DNA from: Commensalibacter oyaizuii
Lineage (GTDB): Bacteria; Pseudomonadota; Alphaproteobacteria; Acetobacterales; Acetobacteraceae
DNA length: 64,000 nucleotides
Assembly: GCF_029953265.1 (NCBI RefSeq)
Contig: NZ_JASBAO010000001.1
Coordinates: forward strand, 1,750,001-1,814,000
Direction: 5' to 3'
The notes under the pieces were generated by a model. It was not told the DNA's origin. It searched no databases and worked only from the letters and a program-made list of their open reading frames with translations. This document shows, one piece after another, positions 9,747 to 19,043 of the stretch; the first letter of the stretch is position 1, and every line of letters starts with the position of its first letter. The position numbers and the translations under genes were made by a program.

Positions 9747-11303
9747 ATGAAAATCAGAGCACAAATTGGCATGGTGTTAAATCTGGACAAATGTATTGGA
9801 TGCCATACTTGTTCAGTAACTTGTAAAAATGTTTGGACCAGCCGTGATGGTGTTGAATATGCTTGGTTTAATAACGTTGAAACAAAACCAGGTATTGGTT
9901 ATCCAAAAGAATGGGAAAATCAAGATAAATATAATGGTGGATGGGTTTTAAAAAATAATAAATTAAAACCTCGCCAAGGAGGTAAGTTAAAGATTATGGC
10001 AAATATCTTTGCCAATCCAGATTTGCCGCAGATCGACGAGTATTACGAGCCTTTTACGTATGATTATGAACATCTGCAAAATGCTCCTGATATGAAAACT
10101 CCACCTACTGCACGTCCTATTTCTGTTTTGACCGGAAAGAAAATGGATAAAATTGAATGGGGACCTAACTGGGAAGATGATCTTGGAGGAGAATTTTCTA
10201 AAAGGTCAAAAGATGCTTTGTTTGAAGGTATCCAAAAGGAAATGATGTCCACATTTGAAAATACATTTATGATGTATTTACCCAGATTATGTGAGCATTG
10301 TTTAAATCCAGCTTGTGTTGCAAGTTGTCCTTCTGGATCCATTTATAAACGTGAAGATGACGGTATTGTCTTAATTGATCAAGATAAATGTCGTGGTTGG
10401 CGGATGTGTGTTTCTGGATGTCCTTATAAAAAAATTTATTATAATTGGGTTTCAGGAAAATCTGAAAAATGTATTTTTTGTTATCCTAGGATTGAAGGGG
10501 GACAACCAACAGTTTGTTCTGAAACTTGTGTAGGGCGTATTCGTTATCTTGGTGTTTTATTATATGATGCCGATAAAATTGAAGAGGCAGCTTCTGCACA
10601 AGATCCAAAAGATTTATATCAATCTCAATTAGATTTATTTTTAGATCCTAATGATTCAGACATAATTGCTGAAGCATTGAAGCAAGGAATTCCACAAAGC
10701 TGGTTAGATGCGGCCCAAAAATCACCTGTTTATAAAATGGCAGTTGATTGGAAGGTTGCTTTCCCATTACATCCAGAATATCGAACATTGCCAATGGTTT
10801 GGTATATTCCTCCTTTATCTCCAATTCAATCTGCTGTTGAACAAGGTGTCATTGGAGAAAAGGGAATTATTCCTGGAATTAAGGACTTACGTATTCCAGT
10901 TCGCTATCTTGCTAATTTATTGACTGCGGGCAAAGAAGAACCAATTATCGAAGCATTGGAAACAATGATTGCAATGCGCCGCTATATGCGTAGTAAATCT
11001 GTCGATGCTCAACCAGACCTATCGACAATAGAAAATCTTCACGTATCTGAAGAACAGATTAACGAAATGTATCAAGTAATGGCGATTGCTAATTATGAAG
11101 ATCGTTTTGTTATTCCTTCCTCTCATAAAGAGATGGTTGAGGATGCATTCAAAGATAAAGCTTCTTGTGGGTTTTCTTTTGGTAATGGATGTTCTGATGG
11201 TGTTAGCAAAGAAAGTTTATTTGGTAAAAAGCAATCTCCTATTATTTTCACAGATATGATTAATGATCGTAATTGTAACAAAGAAAAAGAAAGTAATAGC
11301 TAA
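9747..11303 (+). CDS. narH: Respiratory nitrate reductase beta subunit NarH
   Basis: The 518-residue electron-transfer subunit carrying iron-sulfur clusters between NarI haems and NarG. The first ferredoxin-like Cys set is C16, C19, C22 and C26 (DKCIGCHTCSVTCKN). The second and third sets lie at about 183-265: LCEHCLNPACVASCP, KCRGWRMCVSGCPYKK and KCIFCYPR with VCSETCVG. The Trp in CRGWRMC replaces a Cys, which is the signature of the [3Fe-4S] cluster in NarH. Its stop codon overlaps the narJ start by one base. Length matches the family. Confidence 0.97.
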   Translation: MKIRAQIGMVLNLDKCIGCHTCSVTCKNVWTSRDGVEYAWFNNVETKPGIGYPKEWENQDKYNGGWVLKNNKLKPRQGGKLKIMANIFANPDLPQIDEYYEPFTYDYEHLQNAPDMKTPPTARPISVLTGKKMDKIEWGPNWEDDLGGEFSKRSKDALFEGIQKEMMSTFENTFMMYLPRLCEHCLNPACVASCPSGSIYKREDDGIVLIDQDKCRGWRMCVSGCPYKKIYYNWVSGKSEKCIFCYPRIEGGQPTVCSETCVGRIRYLGVLLYDADKIEEAASAQDPKDLYQSQLDLFLDPNDSDIIAEALKQGIPQSWLDAAQKSPVYKMAVDWKVAFPLHPEYRTLPMVWYIPPLSPIQSAVEQGVIGEKGIIPGIKDLRIPVRYLANLLTAGKEEPIIEALETMIAMRRYMRSKSVDAQPDLSTIENLHVSEEQINEMYQVMAIANYEDRFVIPSSHKEMVEDAFKDKASCGFSFGNGCSDGVSKESLFGKKQSPIIFTDMINDRNCNKEKESNS

Positions 11304-11959
11304 TGGAAATTTTTAAAATCCTTTCAGTGCTTCTTTGTTACCCAGAGCAAGAGTTGATAGATGCTGTTCCTGAGTTAGAAGACCGTTTAGCAAAATTACA
11401 AGTTAATTCAGCATTCTTGTTACCTTTGTTAAAGGATCTGCGCGAGAAAGAGTTGCTTGTTTTGCAAGAGGAATATGTAAATCTTTTTGATCGAGGCCGG
11501 AATTATTCTTTGCATATGTTTGAGCATATCCACGGAGAGGATCGTATTCGTGGACAAGCTTTGGTTGACTTGATGGCTGAATATCAGAGTAAAGGCTTTG
11601 AAATATCCGTAGTCGATGAGTTACCTGATTATTTACCGTTATTTCTTGAATTTTTGTCTGTTTGTGAAAAAGAGCAAGCGATCGAACTGCTAACAGCTGC
11701 GATTGACGTTATCGGTCATATTGGAAAAAAACTACAGGAAGTGAATTCTATCTATGGTGGTGTTTTTGCTTTATTAGAACAATATTCACTGAAAAAACCT
11801 GTTCCTTTGCTAACGCCCCCTATCCGAGATATGGATGAAGCATTAGAAAAATTTGGACCCAACATAGAAGGTGTTGAACCTTTACTACAACCAAATACTT
11901 GTAAAATTTGTCCAGCATATGATCAGAATAAAGGAGAGAGCCATGGACTTTCTAGATAA
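11303..11959 (+). CDS. narJ: Nitrate reductase molybdenum cofactor assembly chaperone NarJ
   Basis: A 218-residue all-helical cytoplasmic chaperone of the TorD/NarJ family. It holds apo-NarGH until the molybdenum cofactor is inserted and the complex joins NarI; it is not part of the mature enzyme. Typical segments are ILSVLLCYPEQELIDAVPEL at the N-terminus, LHMFEHIHGEDRIRGQALVD and DELPDYLPLFLEFLS in the middle. It is translationally coupled on both sides: 1-base overlap with narH and 17-base overlap with narI. It ends with a Cys pair (KICPAYDQN) in a variable tail. Confidence 0.95.
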   Translation: MEIFKILSVLLCYPEQELIDAVPELEDRLAKLQVNSAFLLPLLKDLREKELLVLQEEYVNLFDRGRNYSLHMFEHIHGEDRIRGQALVDLMAEYQSKGFEISVVDELPDYLPLFLEFLSVCEKEQAIELLTAAIDVIGHIGKKLQEVNSIYGGVFALLEQYSLKKPVPLLTPPIRDMDEALEKFGPNIEGVEPLLQPNTCKICPAYDQNKGESHGLSR

Positions 11960-12629
11960 GTTTATCTTTGGGATTTATCCTTATATTATATTGGTTATTT
12001 TTATAGTTGGTTGTCTTGTTCGATTTGAACGTGAACAATATTCTTGGAAAAGTGATTCCAGTCAATTATTGTATCGTGGTCAATTACGAATTGGTAACAT
12101 TCTGTTTCATATTGGAATATTAGGTTTATTTTTTGGTCATCTTGTAGGGTTATTAACCCCAGTAATTGTTTGGGATACAATAGGGGTCAGCCATTCTTTG
12201 AAACAAATAGTGGCAATGTCTGCTGGTGGAGCAATGGGAGGCCTTTGTTTCATTGGACTGATTATTTTAATCCATAGACGTTTTACTGTAGATCGCTTAA
12301 CTCAAAATAGTACATGGCGTGACAAATTACTGTTAGTATGGATATTTATTACCTTATGTTTAGGGCTATCCACAATTGCCGTTTCTGCTCAACATCTTGA
12401 TGGACATGAAATGGTTAATCTTATGACATGGGCGCAACATGTGGTTACATTTCGTGGCGATGCCTCAGATTATATTACAAATGCTTCTATTATTTTTAAG
12501 ATTCATTTATTTATGGGAATGAGTTTGTTTGGGCTTTTTCCATTTACTCGGCTGGTTCATATTTTTAGCGGATTTGGTATGGTAACTTATATCAATCGTA
12601 AGTGGCAATTAGTTAGACCACGTTCATAA
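11943..12629 (+). CDS. narI: Respiratory nitrate reductase gamma subunit NarI (cytochrome b)
   Basis: A 228-residue inner-membrane cytochrome b with five predicted membrane helices. It oxidises quinol and passes electrons through two haem b groups to NarH. Histidines typical of haem ligation lie in GNILFHIGILGLFFGHLVG and near the C-terminus (FKIHLFMGMSLFGLFPFTRLVH). The ATG at 11943 is chosen over an upstream in-frame ATG at 11871 because a GGAGAG box precedes it and the protein then begins MDFLDKFIFGIYPY, as in the family. It overlaps the end of narJ by 17 bases and is followed 16 bases later by modA. Confidence 0.95.
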   Translation: MDFLDKFIFGIYPYIILVIFIVGCLVRFEREQYSWKSDSSQLLYRGQLRIGNILFHIGILGLFFGHLVGLLTPVIVWDTIGVSHSLKQIVAMSAGGAMGGLCFIGLIILIHRRFTVDRLTQNSTWRDKLLLVWIFITLCLGLSTIAVSAQHLDGHEMVNLMTWAQHVVTFRGDASDYITNASIIFKIHLFMGMSLFGLFPFTRLVHIFSGFGMVTYINRKWQLVRPRS

Positions 12630-12645
12630 GAAAAAGATTCAAGTG

Positions 12646-13428
12646 ATGAAAGAATATAATTTTATTCGAAAAGGTGTTTTAAATTGTTTAGTGGCAGCGT
12701 TTATTTTCTTTAGCGGATTACAAAATGCCAATGCAAAAGAGATCATCATCTCAGCAGCAGTCAGTTTAAGTAATGCTTTTAAAGAAATAGCTATAATCTA
12801 TGAAACAAAACATCCTACGGATAAAATTTTATTCAATTTTGGTGCGTCTGGCGGTTTGTTACAACAAATAGAACAAGGTGCACCTGTTGATATTTTTGCA
12901 TCTGCAGATGAAGAGACTATGGATCAGGCTGAAAAAAAAAGTCTAATTGTTAAGCAAAGCAGAAAAGATTTTGCCTATAACAGTCTTGTATTAATCGTAC
13001 CTATTCACAGTGTTTTACATATACAAAATCTAGACGATTTGTTACAACCGTCCATTCAAAAAATAGCGGTAGGGCAACCCAAAATTGTGCCTGCAGGAAA
13101 ATATGCTCAGAATTTATTACAAAAAAGTCAATTATGGGATAAAATCCAAACAAAATTAATCATTGGTCAAAATGTCAGACAGGTTTTGAATTACGTGGCT
13201 CGTGATGAGGTAAATGTTGGGTTTGTATATTACAGCGATGCTGTTCTTTTATCAGATAAAGTTAAAATTATACAAGATTTTTCTTTAAATCATTCAATTC
13301 GTTATCCAATTGCATTGGTTAAACAAAAAACTGAAAATAAAAATGCACAAGAATTTATTGATTTTGTCTTATCTTTTGAAGGGCAAAAAATTTTAGTAAA
13401 ATATGGTTTTGCCAGTGTTCCTCATTAA
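12646..13428 (+). CDS. modA: Molybdate ABC transporter substrate-binding protein ModA
   Basis: A periplasmic molybdate-binding protein of about 260 residues. An N-terminal signal peptide (about 1-31, ending near ANA-KE) precedes the mature start KEIIISAAVSLSNAFKEIA. The ligand-binding signatures FNFGASGGLLQQIEQGAPVDIFASADEETMD and the later VNVGFVYYSDA are typical. It delivers molybdate to ModB/ModC for cofactor synthesis. A GTG lies one codon upstream (12643); either could start translation. The tight spacing after narI (16 bases) and before modB suggests cotranscription with the nitrate reductase. Confidence 0.94.
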   Translation: MKEYNFIRKGVLNCLVAAFIFFSGLQNANAKEIIISAAVSLSNAFKEIAIIYETKHPTDKILFNFGASGGLLQQIEQGAPVDIFASADEETMDQAEKKSLIVKQSRKDFAYNSLVLIVPIHSVLHIQNLDDLLQPSIQKIAVGQPKIVPAGKYAQNLLQKSQLWDKIQTKLIIGQNVRQVLNYVARDEVNVGFVYYSDAVLLSDKVKIIQDFSLNHSIRYPIALVKQKTENKNAQEFIDFVLSFEGQKILVKYGFASVPH

Positions 13429-13443
13429 TGATTAGAAGTGAAT

Positions 13444-14115
13444 ATGGCACAGTTTTCTTGGGATGCATTATTTCTTTCATTAAAAGTAGCTGGATGTTCT
13501 GTAATTATTAACCTTTTTATTTCTGTTCCCATGGGTTTTTTGTTTGCACGTAAAAAATTTATAGGAAGAGAATTTTTAGACACGATTTTAACGTTGCCAA
13601 TGGTTATACCCCCAACTGTTTTAGGATATTATTTATTAGTTCTATTAGGTCGACATGGTTGGGTTGGTCAGTTTTTAAAAAAATGTTTTGATATTGATTT
13701 AATTTTTACATGGCAAGGTGCTGTGATTGCGGCAACGATTGTGACATTTCCTTTAGTTTTTAAACCTGCTAGAACAGCTTTTGAAAATGTAAATCCATGT
13801 TATGAACAGGCTGCGAGTGTTTTAGGGATTTCTAATTTTTCAATTTTTTTTCGTATTACACTTCCATTAGCTTGGCGGGGAATTTTGGCAGGTTTGTTAT
13901 TATCATTTGCCAGAGCATTGGGGGAATTTGGTGCAACCTTGATGGTTGCAGGCAGTATTCCTGGTAAAACAGAAACGTTATCAATTGCGATTTATGAAGC
14001 TGTTCAAGAAGGTAATAATTATTCTGCAAATATAGCAGTAATTATTTTATCAATTGTTTGTATTCTTGTTTTATTTACTGCAAAAAAATTGACTCATTAT
14101 AAAAATTTTTATTAG
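13444..14115 (+). CDS. modB: Molybdate ABC transporter permease ModB
   Basis: Inner-membrane permease of about 223 residues with five or six hydrophobic segments and the ABC permease EAA loop (QAASVLGISNFSIFFRITLP, about 120-139), which docks onto ModC. The run PMVIPPTVLGYYLL is characteristic of ModB. ATG at 13444 has an AGAAG box just upstream; a GTG two codons earlier (13438) is also possible. It lies 15 bases after modA and 9 before modC. Confidence 0.94.
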   Translation: MAQFSWDALFLSLKVAGCSVIINLFISVPMGFLFARKKFIGREFLDTILTLPMVIPPTVLGYYLLVLLGRHGWVGQFLKKCFDIDLIFTWQGAVIAATIVTFPLVFKPARTAFENVNPCYEQAASVLGISNFSIFFRITLPLAWRGILAGLLLSFARALGEFGATLMVAGSIPGKTETLSIAIYEAVQEGNNYSANIAVIILSIVCILVLFTAKKLTHYKNFY

Positions 14116-14124
14116 TGGCAAAAT

Positions 14125-14796
14125 ATGAATTTTAATTGGAATATTCAAAAAACGTTATTAACTGATCAACGATCTTTTCAATTGAATCTTGAATATGCTT
14201 CTTCTTGTCAATCTGTCGCGATATTTGGTTCTTCGGGATCAGGAAAAACAACGCTAATTAAAATAATTGCTGGATTATTAATGCCAGATACAGGATTTAT
14301 AAAAATTCAAGACTGTATTTTTTTCGACAATATACAAAAAATTAATTTAAAGCCACAACAGAGAAATTTGGCGTATTTTTTCCAATTTTATAGTTTGTTT
14401 CCTCATTTGACTGTACAACAAAATATAGCATTCTCACTGAAAAAAGGAATTTTCAATCCATCAAAAAATCAATATAAAACTGAGATTTCTGAATTATTGG
14501 AACGCTTTGAATTATCTAATTTAGCCTATCATTATCCTCATGAATTATCTGGCGGACAACAACAAAGAGTAGCCCTTGCAAGAGTTTTAGTAACAAAACC
14601 AAAGCTTTTATTATTAGATGAACCGTTTTCAATGTTGGATCATCAACTACGCCAACGGTTACGTGTTGAGGTAAAGTCTATTCAACAGCAAATAGGTTGT
14701 TTGTTATTGATAATTTCCCATGATTCTGAAGATATTAATTTCTTTGCCGAAGATGTTTTGTTATTGGAAAATGGTAAATTAGTAAACAAAGCATAA
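14125..14796 (+). CDS. modC: Molybdate ABC transporter ATP-binding protein ModC, short form
   Basis: A 223-residue ABC ATPase energising molybdate uptake. Walker A GSSGSGKT (35-42), Q-loop near QFYS (about 87), signature LSGGQQQ (141-147), Walker B LLLLDEP (161-167) and the switch His in ISHD are all present. Typical ModC proteins run to about 350 residues and end with a molybdate-binding TOBE/MOP domain; here the protein ends just after the ATPase core (VLLLENGKLVNKA), so that domain is absent. No frameshift or continuing MOP-like frame is seen downstream. The ModC assignment depends on the adjacent modA and modB. Confidence 0.9.
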   Translation: MNFNWNIQKTLLTDQRSFQLNLEYASSCQSVAIFGSSGSGKTTLIKIIAGLLMPDTGFIKIQDCIFFDNIQKINLKPQQRNLAYFFQFYSLFPHLTVQQNIAFSLKKGIFNPSKNQYKTEISELLERFELSNLAYHYPHELSGGQQQRVALARVLVTKPKLLLLDEPFSMLDHQLRQRLRVEVKSIQQQIGCLLLIISHDSEDINFFAEDVLLLENGKLVNKA

Positions 14797-14901
14797 AATA
14801 TTGAATTTAAGAGATGCAAAATTTATATCTTTATCTAAATAATACATCTAAATTAGAGTGTAATTTAAATAACAATTCTTATTTTCAGAACGGTCTGTAT
14901 A

Positions 14902-15876
14902 ATGCTTATAGATAATTTCGGTAGAACAGTAGATTATTTAAGAATATCTATTACAGATCGTTGCAATTTAAGGTGCAATTATTGCATTCCAAAAGGGTTT
15001 AAGGGGTTTGAGCCCCCAGATCACTGGATATCTACTGAAGAGATATTACGAGTGGTTTATAACTTTTCAGTATTAGGTACTTATTATTTTCGCTTAACAG
15101 GAGGGGAACCCTTATTAAGAAAAGATATTGTTGAATTGGTTCGTAAAATGAAAGCAATAGATCAAGTTAAAGATTTGTCTATGACAACCAATGCAACTTT
15201 ATTAGCGGATAAAGCAGAACCCTTATTTGAAGCGGGTTTGAATCGGTTAAATATAAGTCTTGATTCTCTAAACTCCAAACATATTGAAGAAATTACCGGA
15301 AGTAATTGTCTAGATAATATTATATCTGGATTGTCGGCTGCAAAAAAAGCAGGCTTTCAAAAAGTTCGTATCAATATGGTAGTAATGCCTGATCGTAATT
15401 TTGATGAAGTTGAAGAAATGTTACGATTTTGTATTCAACAACAGTATATTTTATGTTTGATTGAAGTCATGCCAATTGGTGAAAGCGGACGGAATACAGC
15501 CTCTATATATTTGCAAGAAACCGTTAAAAAATTAGAAAAAAGGTTTAATCTACAGCCCACAACTAAGAAAATTGGAAATGGACCTGCACGGTACTGGGAA
15601 ACAGAAAATGGGTTCGTTAATCTAGGTTTGATTACTCCATTATCTCAGCATTTTTGCGCAACGTGTAATCGTGTTCGATTGACTGTTGATGGCACATTAT
15701 TGATGTGTCTAGGGCAAGATAATAGCTTCCAATTAAAGCCTTTACTTCGTAATCAATGCAGTGATGAGGAATTACAAAAGGCTATATTGCAAGCCATTAA
15801 GTTGAAACCTCAATCACATGATTTTTTAGAACAACCTAAAAGAATCAACCGAATTATGTCGATGACAGGTGGCTAA
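14902..15876 (+). CDS. moaA: GTP 3',8-cyclase MoaA (radical SAM)
   Basis: First enzyme of molybdenum-cofactor synthesis; with MoaC it converts GTP to cyclic pyranopterin monophosphate. The 324-residue protein has the radical-SAM cluster C21, C25, C28 (DRCNLRCNYCIP), the GGEP motif, and the second [4Fe-4S] cluster at C252, C255 and C269 (CATCNRVRLTVDG...MCLG). The C-terminal GG tail needed for activity is present (SMTGG). It lies 105 bases downstream of modC in the same direction and converges on mog with only one base between stops. The 105-base gap may hold its own promoter. Confidence 0.96.
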   Translation: MLIDNFGRTVDYLRISITDRCNLRCNYCIPKGFKGFEPPDHWISTEEILRVVYNFSVLGTYYFRLTGGEPLLRKDIVELVRKMKAIDQVKDLSMTTNATLLADKAEPLFEAGLNRLNISLDSLNSKHIEEITGSNCLDNIISGLSAAKKAGFQKVRINMVVMPDRNFDEVEEMLRFCIQQQYILCLIEVMPIGESGRNTASIYLQETVKKLEKRFNLQPTTKKIGNGPARYWETENGFVNLGLITPLSQHFCATCNRVRLTVDGTLLMCLGQDNSFQLKPLLRNQCSDEELQKAILQAIKLKPQSHDFLEQPKRINRIMSMTGG

Positions 15877-15877
15877 T

Positions 15878-16444
15878 TTATATTTTAGGTAAAAAGGCTT
15901 TGACGATTTTTTCATTGGTTTCTACTCTGGGGCCTCCAATAACTTCTATGCACATTGGAACAGAAGCAAAAACACCATGTATCTTTACATGTCCATCGTC
16001 ATCTTTAACGCCTTCTAAGGTTTCTTTAATAGCATTTGGGCGACCAGGAAGATTTAAGATTAAGCTTTGCTTACGAATAACTCCGACTTGTCTGGACAGA
16101 ATTGCTGTCGGCACATAATACAAACTTACTTGGCGCATTTGTTCACCAAATCCTGGCATAACTTTATCTGCAACAGCTAAAGTTGCATCTGGCGTAACAT
16201 CACGAATATAAGGGCCTGTGCCGCCTGTTGTTAAAACAAGAGGACATTTATCTTGGTCAACCAGCTTAATTAACGTTTTTTCTATAAGATTTTGTTCATC
16301 TGGGATTAAATGTTCAATATATTCTTTGTCGTTTAAAACAGCAAGATCAAGCCAATCCTTTAATGCAGGAAGTCCTTTATCCTTATAAATTCCTTTGCTG
16401 GCTCTATCGCTAATAGAAATAAGACCAATTTTAATTTTTTCCAT
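15878..16444 (-). CDS. mog: Molybdopterin adenylyltransferase Mog
   Basis: Activates molybdopterin by adenylylation before molybdenum insertion by MoeA. The 188-residue protein follows E. coli Mog closely: GLISISDRASKGIYKDKGLP at the N-terminus, LTTGGTGPYIRDVTPDAT, the long PGFGEQMRQVS and TAILSRQVGVIRKQSLILNL segments, and the LPGRPNAIKETLEGV substrate loop. This separates it from shorter MoaB. It is the last gene of the minus-strand moaD-moaE-mobA-moeA-mog run, 18 bases after moeA. Confidence 0.95.
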   Translation of the reverse strand: MEKIKIGLISISDRASKGIYKDKGLPALKDWLDLAVLNDKEYIEHLIPDEQNLIEKTLIKLVDQDKCPLVLTTGGTGPYIRDVTPDATLAVADKVMPGFGEQMRQVSLYYVPTAILSRQVGVIRKQSLILNLPGRPNAIKETLEGVKDDDGHVKIHGVFASVPMCIEVIGGPRVETNEKIVKAFLPKI

Positions 16445-16462
16445 AATACATACTCAAAGATT

Positions 16463-17674
16463 TTAAGTGTTAAAGTTGTAAGAAAGCGGATAGACCTTGA
16501 TATAGTCATTTTCATGTACTAGTGTATCTTCTGGTATTTCTGCCAAAGCATTAGCTTGTGTAAAAGTAGATAACATTGCAGATCCTTGATGTGAAAGAAG
16601 TTTCACATCCATTCCAGTAGCACTTGGTTGTAATTGGACTCTAAGGAACTCTTTACGATTTTGTTTTTTGTGGGTTGAAAACATTGCTTTTGCCATGATT
16701 GCTTTTGGCACACACTGTTCGATTTTAATTCCTGATAATCTTTTTAGAGCAGGAACAACGAGTTGTTGAAACGTAATAAAAGTACTAACTGGATTTCCAG
16801 GAAGCATAAAGACTGTTGAGTTATTAATTTCTCCCCATGCAAAAGGTTTTCCTGGTTTTATAGCAAGCTTCCATAAAGTGAGCTTGCCTAATTTTGCAAT
16901 TGCTGTGTGAACATGATCTTCCTCACCAACAGAAACACCACCAGAAGTGATAATAATATCTGCTTTTTGACTGGCGTTGTTGAGAGCTTGTTCCGTTGCT
17001 TCTTTATTATCTGGTAAAGTTCCAGCATCAATAATATGATGAGGTGTTTGTTTTAACCATGATAATAGTAAATAACGATTAGCATCGTAAATTTTTCCAG
17101 CAGTTAGCGGTTCTCCTGGATTTAACAGTTCATTTCCTGTCGAAAATACGTAAATGGTTAATGGTTTAAACACAGGTATTGTCGCGTAACCTTGACTGGC
17201 CAATAAAGCAATGACTGCAGGCGTAATGTACTGACCTGAAGAAAGAAAAACATTACCTTTTTTTAATTCTTCTGCTTTATAGCGAATATTCTGCCCTTTT
17301 TTAATTACTGAAGTAATGGTTAAAATATTATCATTTACTTGCGTATTTTCTTGTTGAATTATAGCGGTGGTTCCCTCTGGGATTGGGGCTCCTGTAAATA
17401 TTCTGGCTGCTTCGCCAGTTTTTAAAAATACTGATTGTGCGGTATCACCTGCTGCAATGCGATGAATAATTTTCCACTCTTGGCAAGCATCAATATCACC
17501 CCCTAAAGCATAACCATCCATTGCACTATTACTGAAAAAGGGTGTGTCATACTGAACTGTTAAATCTTCAGCTAAAATAAGATGGTCAGCCTCTATCAAA
17601 GCAACTCTTTTCTTGTTTAAAGAAGGGATAGTTTGGGTTAATAATTTGTGTAAAGCTTGATAATAATCGAGCAT
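16463..17674 (-). CDS. moeA: Molybdopterin molybdenumtransferase MoeA
   Basis: Inserts molybdenum into adenylylated molybdopterin. A 403-residue protein with normal family length and layout: the N-terminal FFSNSAMDGYAL motif, TGAPIPEGTTAIIQQE, the central MoCF-binding domain with FSTGNELLNPGEPL, ITSGGVSVGEEDH and LPGNPVSTF, and a C-terminal beta domain. It lies 9 bases downstream of mobA and 18 upstream of mog in the Moco operon. Confidence 0.95.
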   Translation of the reverse strand: MLDYYQALHKLLTQTIPSLNKKRVALIEADHLILAEDLTVQYDTPFFSNSAMDGYALGGDIDACQEWKIIHRIAAGDTAQSVFLKTGEAARIFTGAPIPEGTTAIIQQENTQVNDNILTITSVIKKGQNIRYKAEELKKGNVFLSSGQYITPAVIALLASQGYATIPVFKPLTIYVFSTGNELLNPGEPLTAGKIYDANRYLLLSWLKQTPHHIIDAGTLPDNKEATEQALNNASQKADIIITSGGVSVGEEDHVHTAIAKLGKLTLWKLAIKPGKPFAWGEINNSTVFMLPGNPVSTFITFQQLVVPALKRLSGIKIEQCVPKAIMAKAMFSTHKKQNRKEFLRVQLQPSATGMDVKLLSHQGSAMLSTFTQANALAEIPEDTLVHENDYIKVYPLSYNFNT

Positions 17675-17683
17675 AATCAGTTC

Positions 17684-18277
17684 CTATTGGTTTTGATGAA
17701 GTATTTGCATATCATTTATATTTGTAAATGCATGTTCATCTTCAAAAACGGTTTTTACCGAATTGTGCTTAAAAATCCAAGATTTTAAGCTAAATTGTTG
17801 TTGGTTGAGATGCGCTGCTAATCCATCATTAATCTTTGGTTTACACAGAAAAATGCTAGGATGAATTTGGGTGTGGGTTGCAGCATACGCAATCTCGTTT
17901 TCTACTTGATTATATAAGTTATTTACGAATATCGATACTAGATTGATGGGTAGGAAAGGAGTATCACAAGGAACTATAAGAAGTGCATCTGTATCTTTAG
18001 GAATAAAAGCAGTTGTGCTGAGAATACCAGCAAGAGGCCCTTTATTTTGATAGTCTGTCTGATCTGAAATAACAGGGAAACCAAATTCTTGATAGGCTTC
18101 AATATCTTTATTGGCACTAATTAAAATATGATCTGACTGAGGACGTAGACGTTCAATTACATGTTGAATTAAAGGAATATTATTAAGAGAAATAAGTCCT
18201 TTGTTTTTTCTGCCCATACGCTGGCCTTCTCCGCCTGCTAGAATGACACTAGATATAATATGTTTTTTGTTCATCAT
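17684..18277 (-). CDS. mobA: Molybdenum cofactor guanylyltransferase MobA
   Basis: Attaches GMP to Mo-molybdopterin to make the bis-MGD cofactor that NarG needs. The 197-residue protein has the nucleotidyltransferase signature SVILAGGEGQRMGRKNKGL near the N-terminus, a DQ..YQNKGPLAGILS segment, and VPCDTPFLP for metal and GTP binding. Its start overlaps the moaE stop by 4 bases (ATGA), showing translational coupling. No mobB is visible in the window. Confidence 0.92.
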   Translation of the reverse strand: MMNKKHIISSVILAGGEGQRMGRKNKGLISLNNIPLIQHVIERLRPQSDHILISANKDIEAYQEFGFPVISDQTDYQNKGPLAGILSTTAFIPKDTDALLIVPCDTPFLPINLVSIFVNNLYNQVENEIAYAATHTQIHPSIFLCKPKINDGLAAHLNQQQFSLKSWIFKHNSVKTVFEDEHAFTNINDMQILHQNQ

Positions 18278-18735
18278 GAAACTTGCCAGCGTTTTTTTTG
18301 TTCTATATCTGTCTCTTTTGCTTTAACCCAACGTGAAGTACCATCTTGAAAAAACTCTTTTTTCCAAAAAGGAGCCTCTGTTTTTAAATAATCCATAATA
18401 AATTGGGAAGCTTCAAAGGCAGCCTTACGATGAGAAGCAGAAACCATAACAAGAACAATATTTTCGCCTACATTTAGTTTCCCAATACGGTGAATGACGA
18501 TAGCACTATGAATAGTCCAATATTCTTGTGCACCTTGCAAGATACGTTTAATTTCTTGCTCTGTAACTTCTGGAAAATGTTCAAGGTAAAGATAACTTAA
18601 AGGTTCTTGTTCGTCGTATCCGCGTACAATACCTTTAAAACTGACCAAAGCACCGCAATTATTCTGTTGAATTTGTTGGTCTAATTTTGGAATTTCGTCA
18701 TCGAATGAAGCTTTTTGAATTTTTACCCAAAACAT
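18274..18735 (-). CDS. moaE: Molybdopterin synthase catalytic subunit MoaE
   Basis: Large subunit of molybdopterin synthase, which uses the thiocarboxylate on MoaD to put sulfurs into cPMP. 153 residues from the ATG at 18735, which has a strong GGGAGG box; an open extension to 18825 runs through moaD in another frame and is rejected. Catalytic-region motifs are HRIGKLNVGENIVLVMVSASHRKAAFEA and the Lys-rich WKKEFFQDGTSRWV. There is one base between the moaD stop and this start. Confidence 0.94.
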   Translation of the reverse strand: MFWVKIQKASFDDEIPKLDQQIQQNNCGALVSFKGIVRGYDEQEPLSYLYLEHFPEVTEQEIKRILQGAQEYWTIHSAIVIHRIGKLNVGENIVLVMVSASHRKAAFEASQFIMDYLKTEAPFWKKEFFQDGTSRWVKAKETDIEQKKRWQVS

Positions 18736-18736
18736 T

Positions 18737-18985
18737 TTACCCTCCCGTAACAGGGGGAAGAATAGCGACCTCGTCTCCTGGTATAATAGGGGTGGTTTGA
18801 TAAATAATTTTTTTATTAATTGCAATGCGAAAAATATTTTGTTCAGAAAGACTTTCTGCCCAAAAAGAACTACGAGATCGTAATAATGTTAATAGAGTTT
18901 CAGAATTACCTTCAGACCACTCTATTTGTTCTTCCTCAATACTGAGAATTTCTTTTAAAAAACCAAAGTAATAAATTTTAATCAT
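18737..18985 (-). CDS. moaD: Molybdopterin synthase sulfur carrier subunit MoaD
   Basis: A ubiquitin-like sulfur carrier of 82 residues. It ends in the required Gly-Gly (VAILPPVTGG), whose carboxylate is adenylylated by MoeB and thiolated. The start at 18985 (MIKIYYFGFLKEIL) has a GAAGGA box at proper spacing; the ATG four codons upstream (18997) lacks one. It is the first gene of the minus-strand Moco operon and faces moaC, 58 bases away. Its partner MoeB is about 34 kb downstream, beyond the island. Confidence 0.92.
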   Translation of the reverse strand: MIKIYYFGFLKEILSIEEEQIEWSEGNSETLLTLLRSRSSFWAESLSEQNIFRIAINKKIIYQTTPIIPGDEVAILPPVTGG

Positions 18986-19043
18986 GGTTTCCTTCATATC
19001 ATATGTTTATGATGGCTAAAGTAAATTATAATAGGAAAAATAC

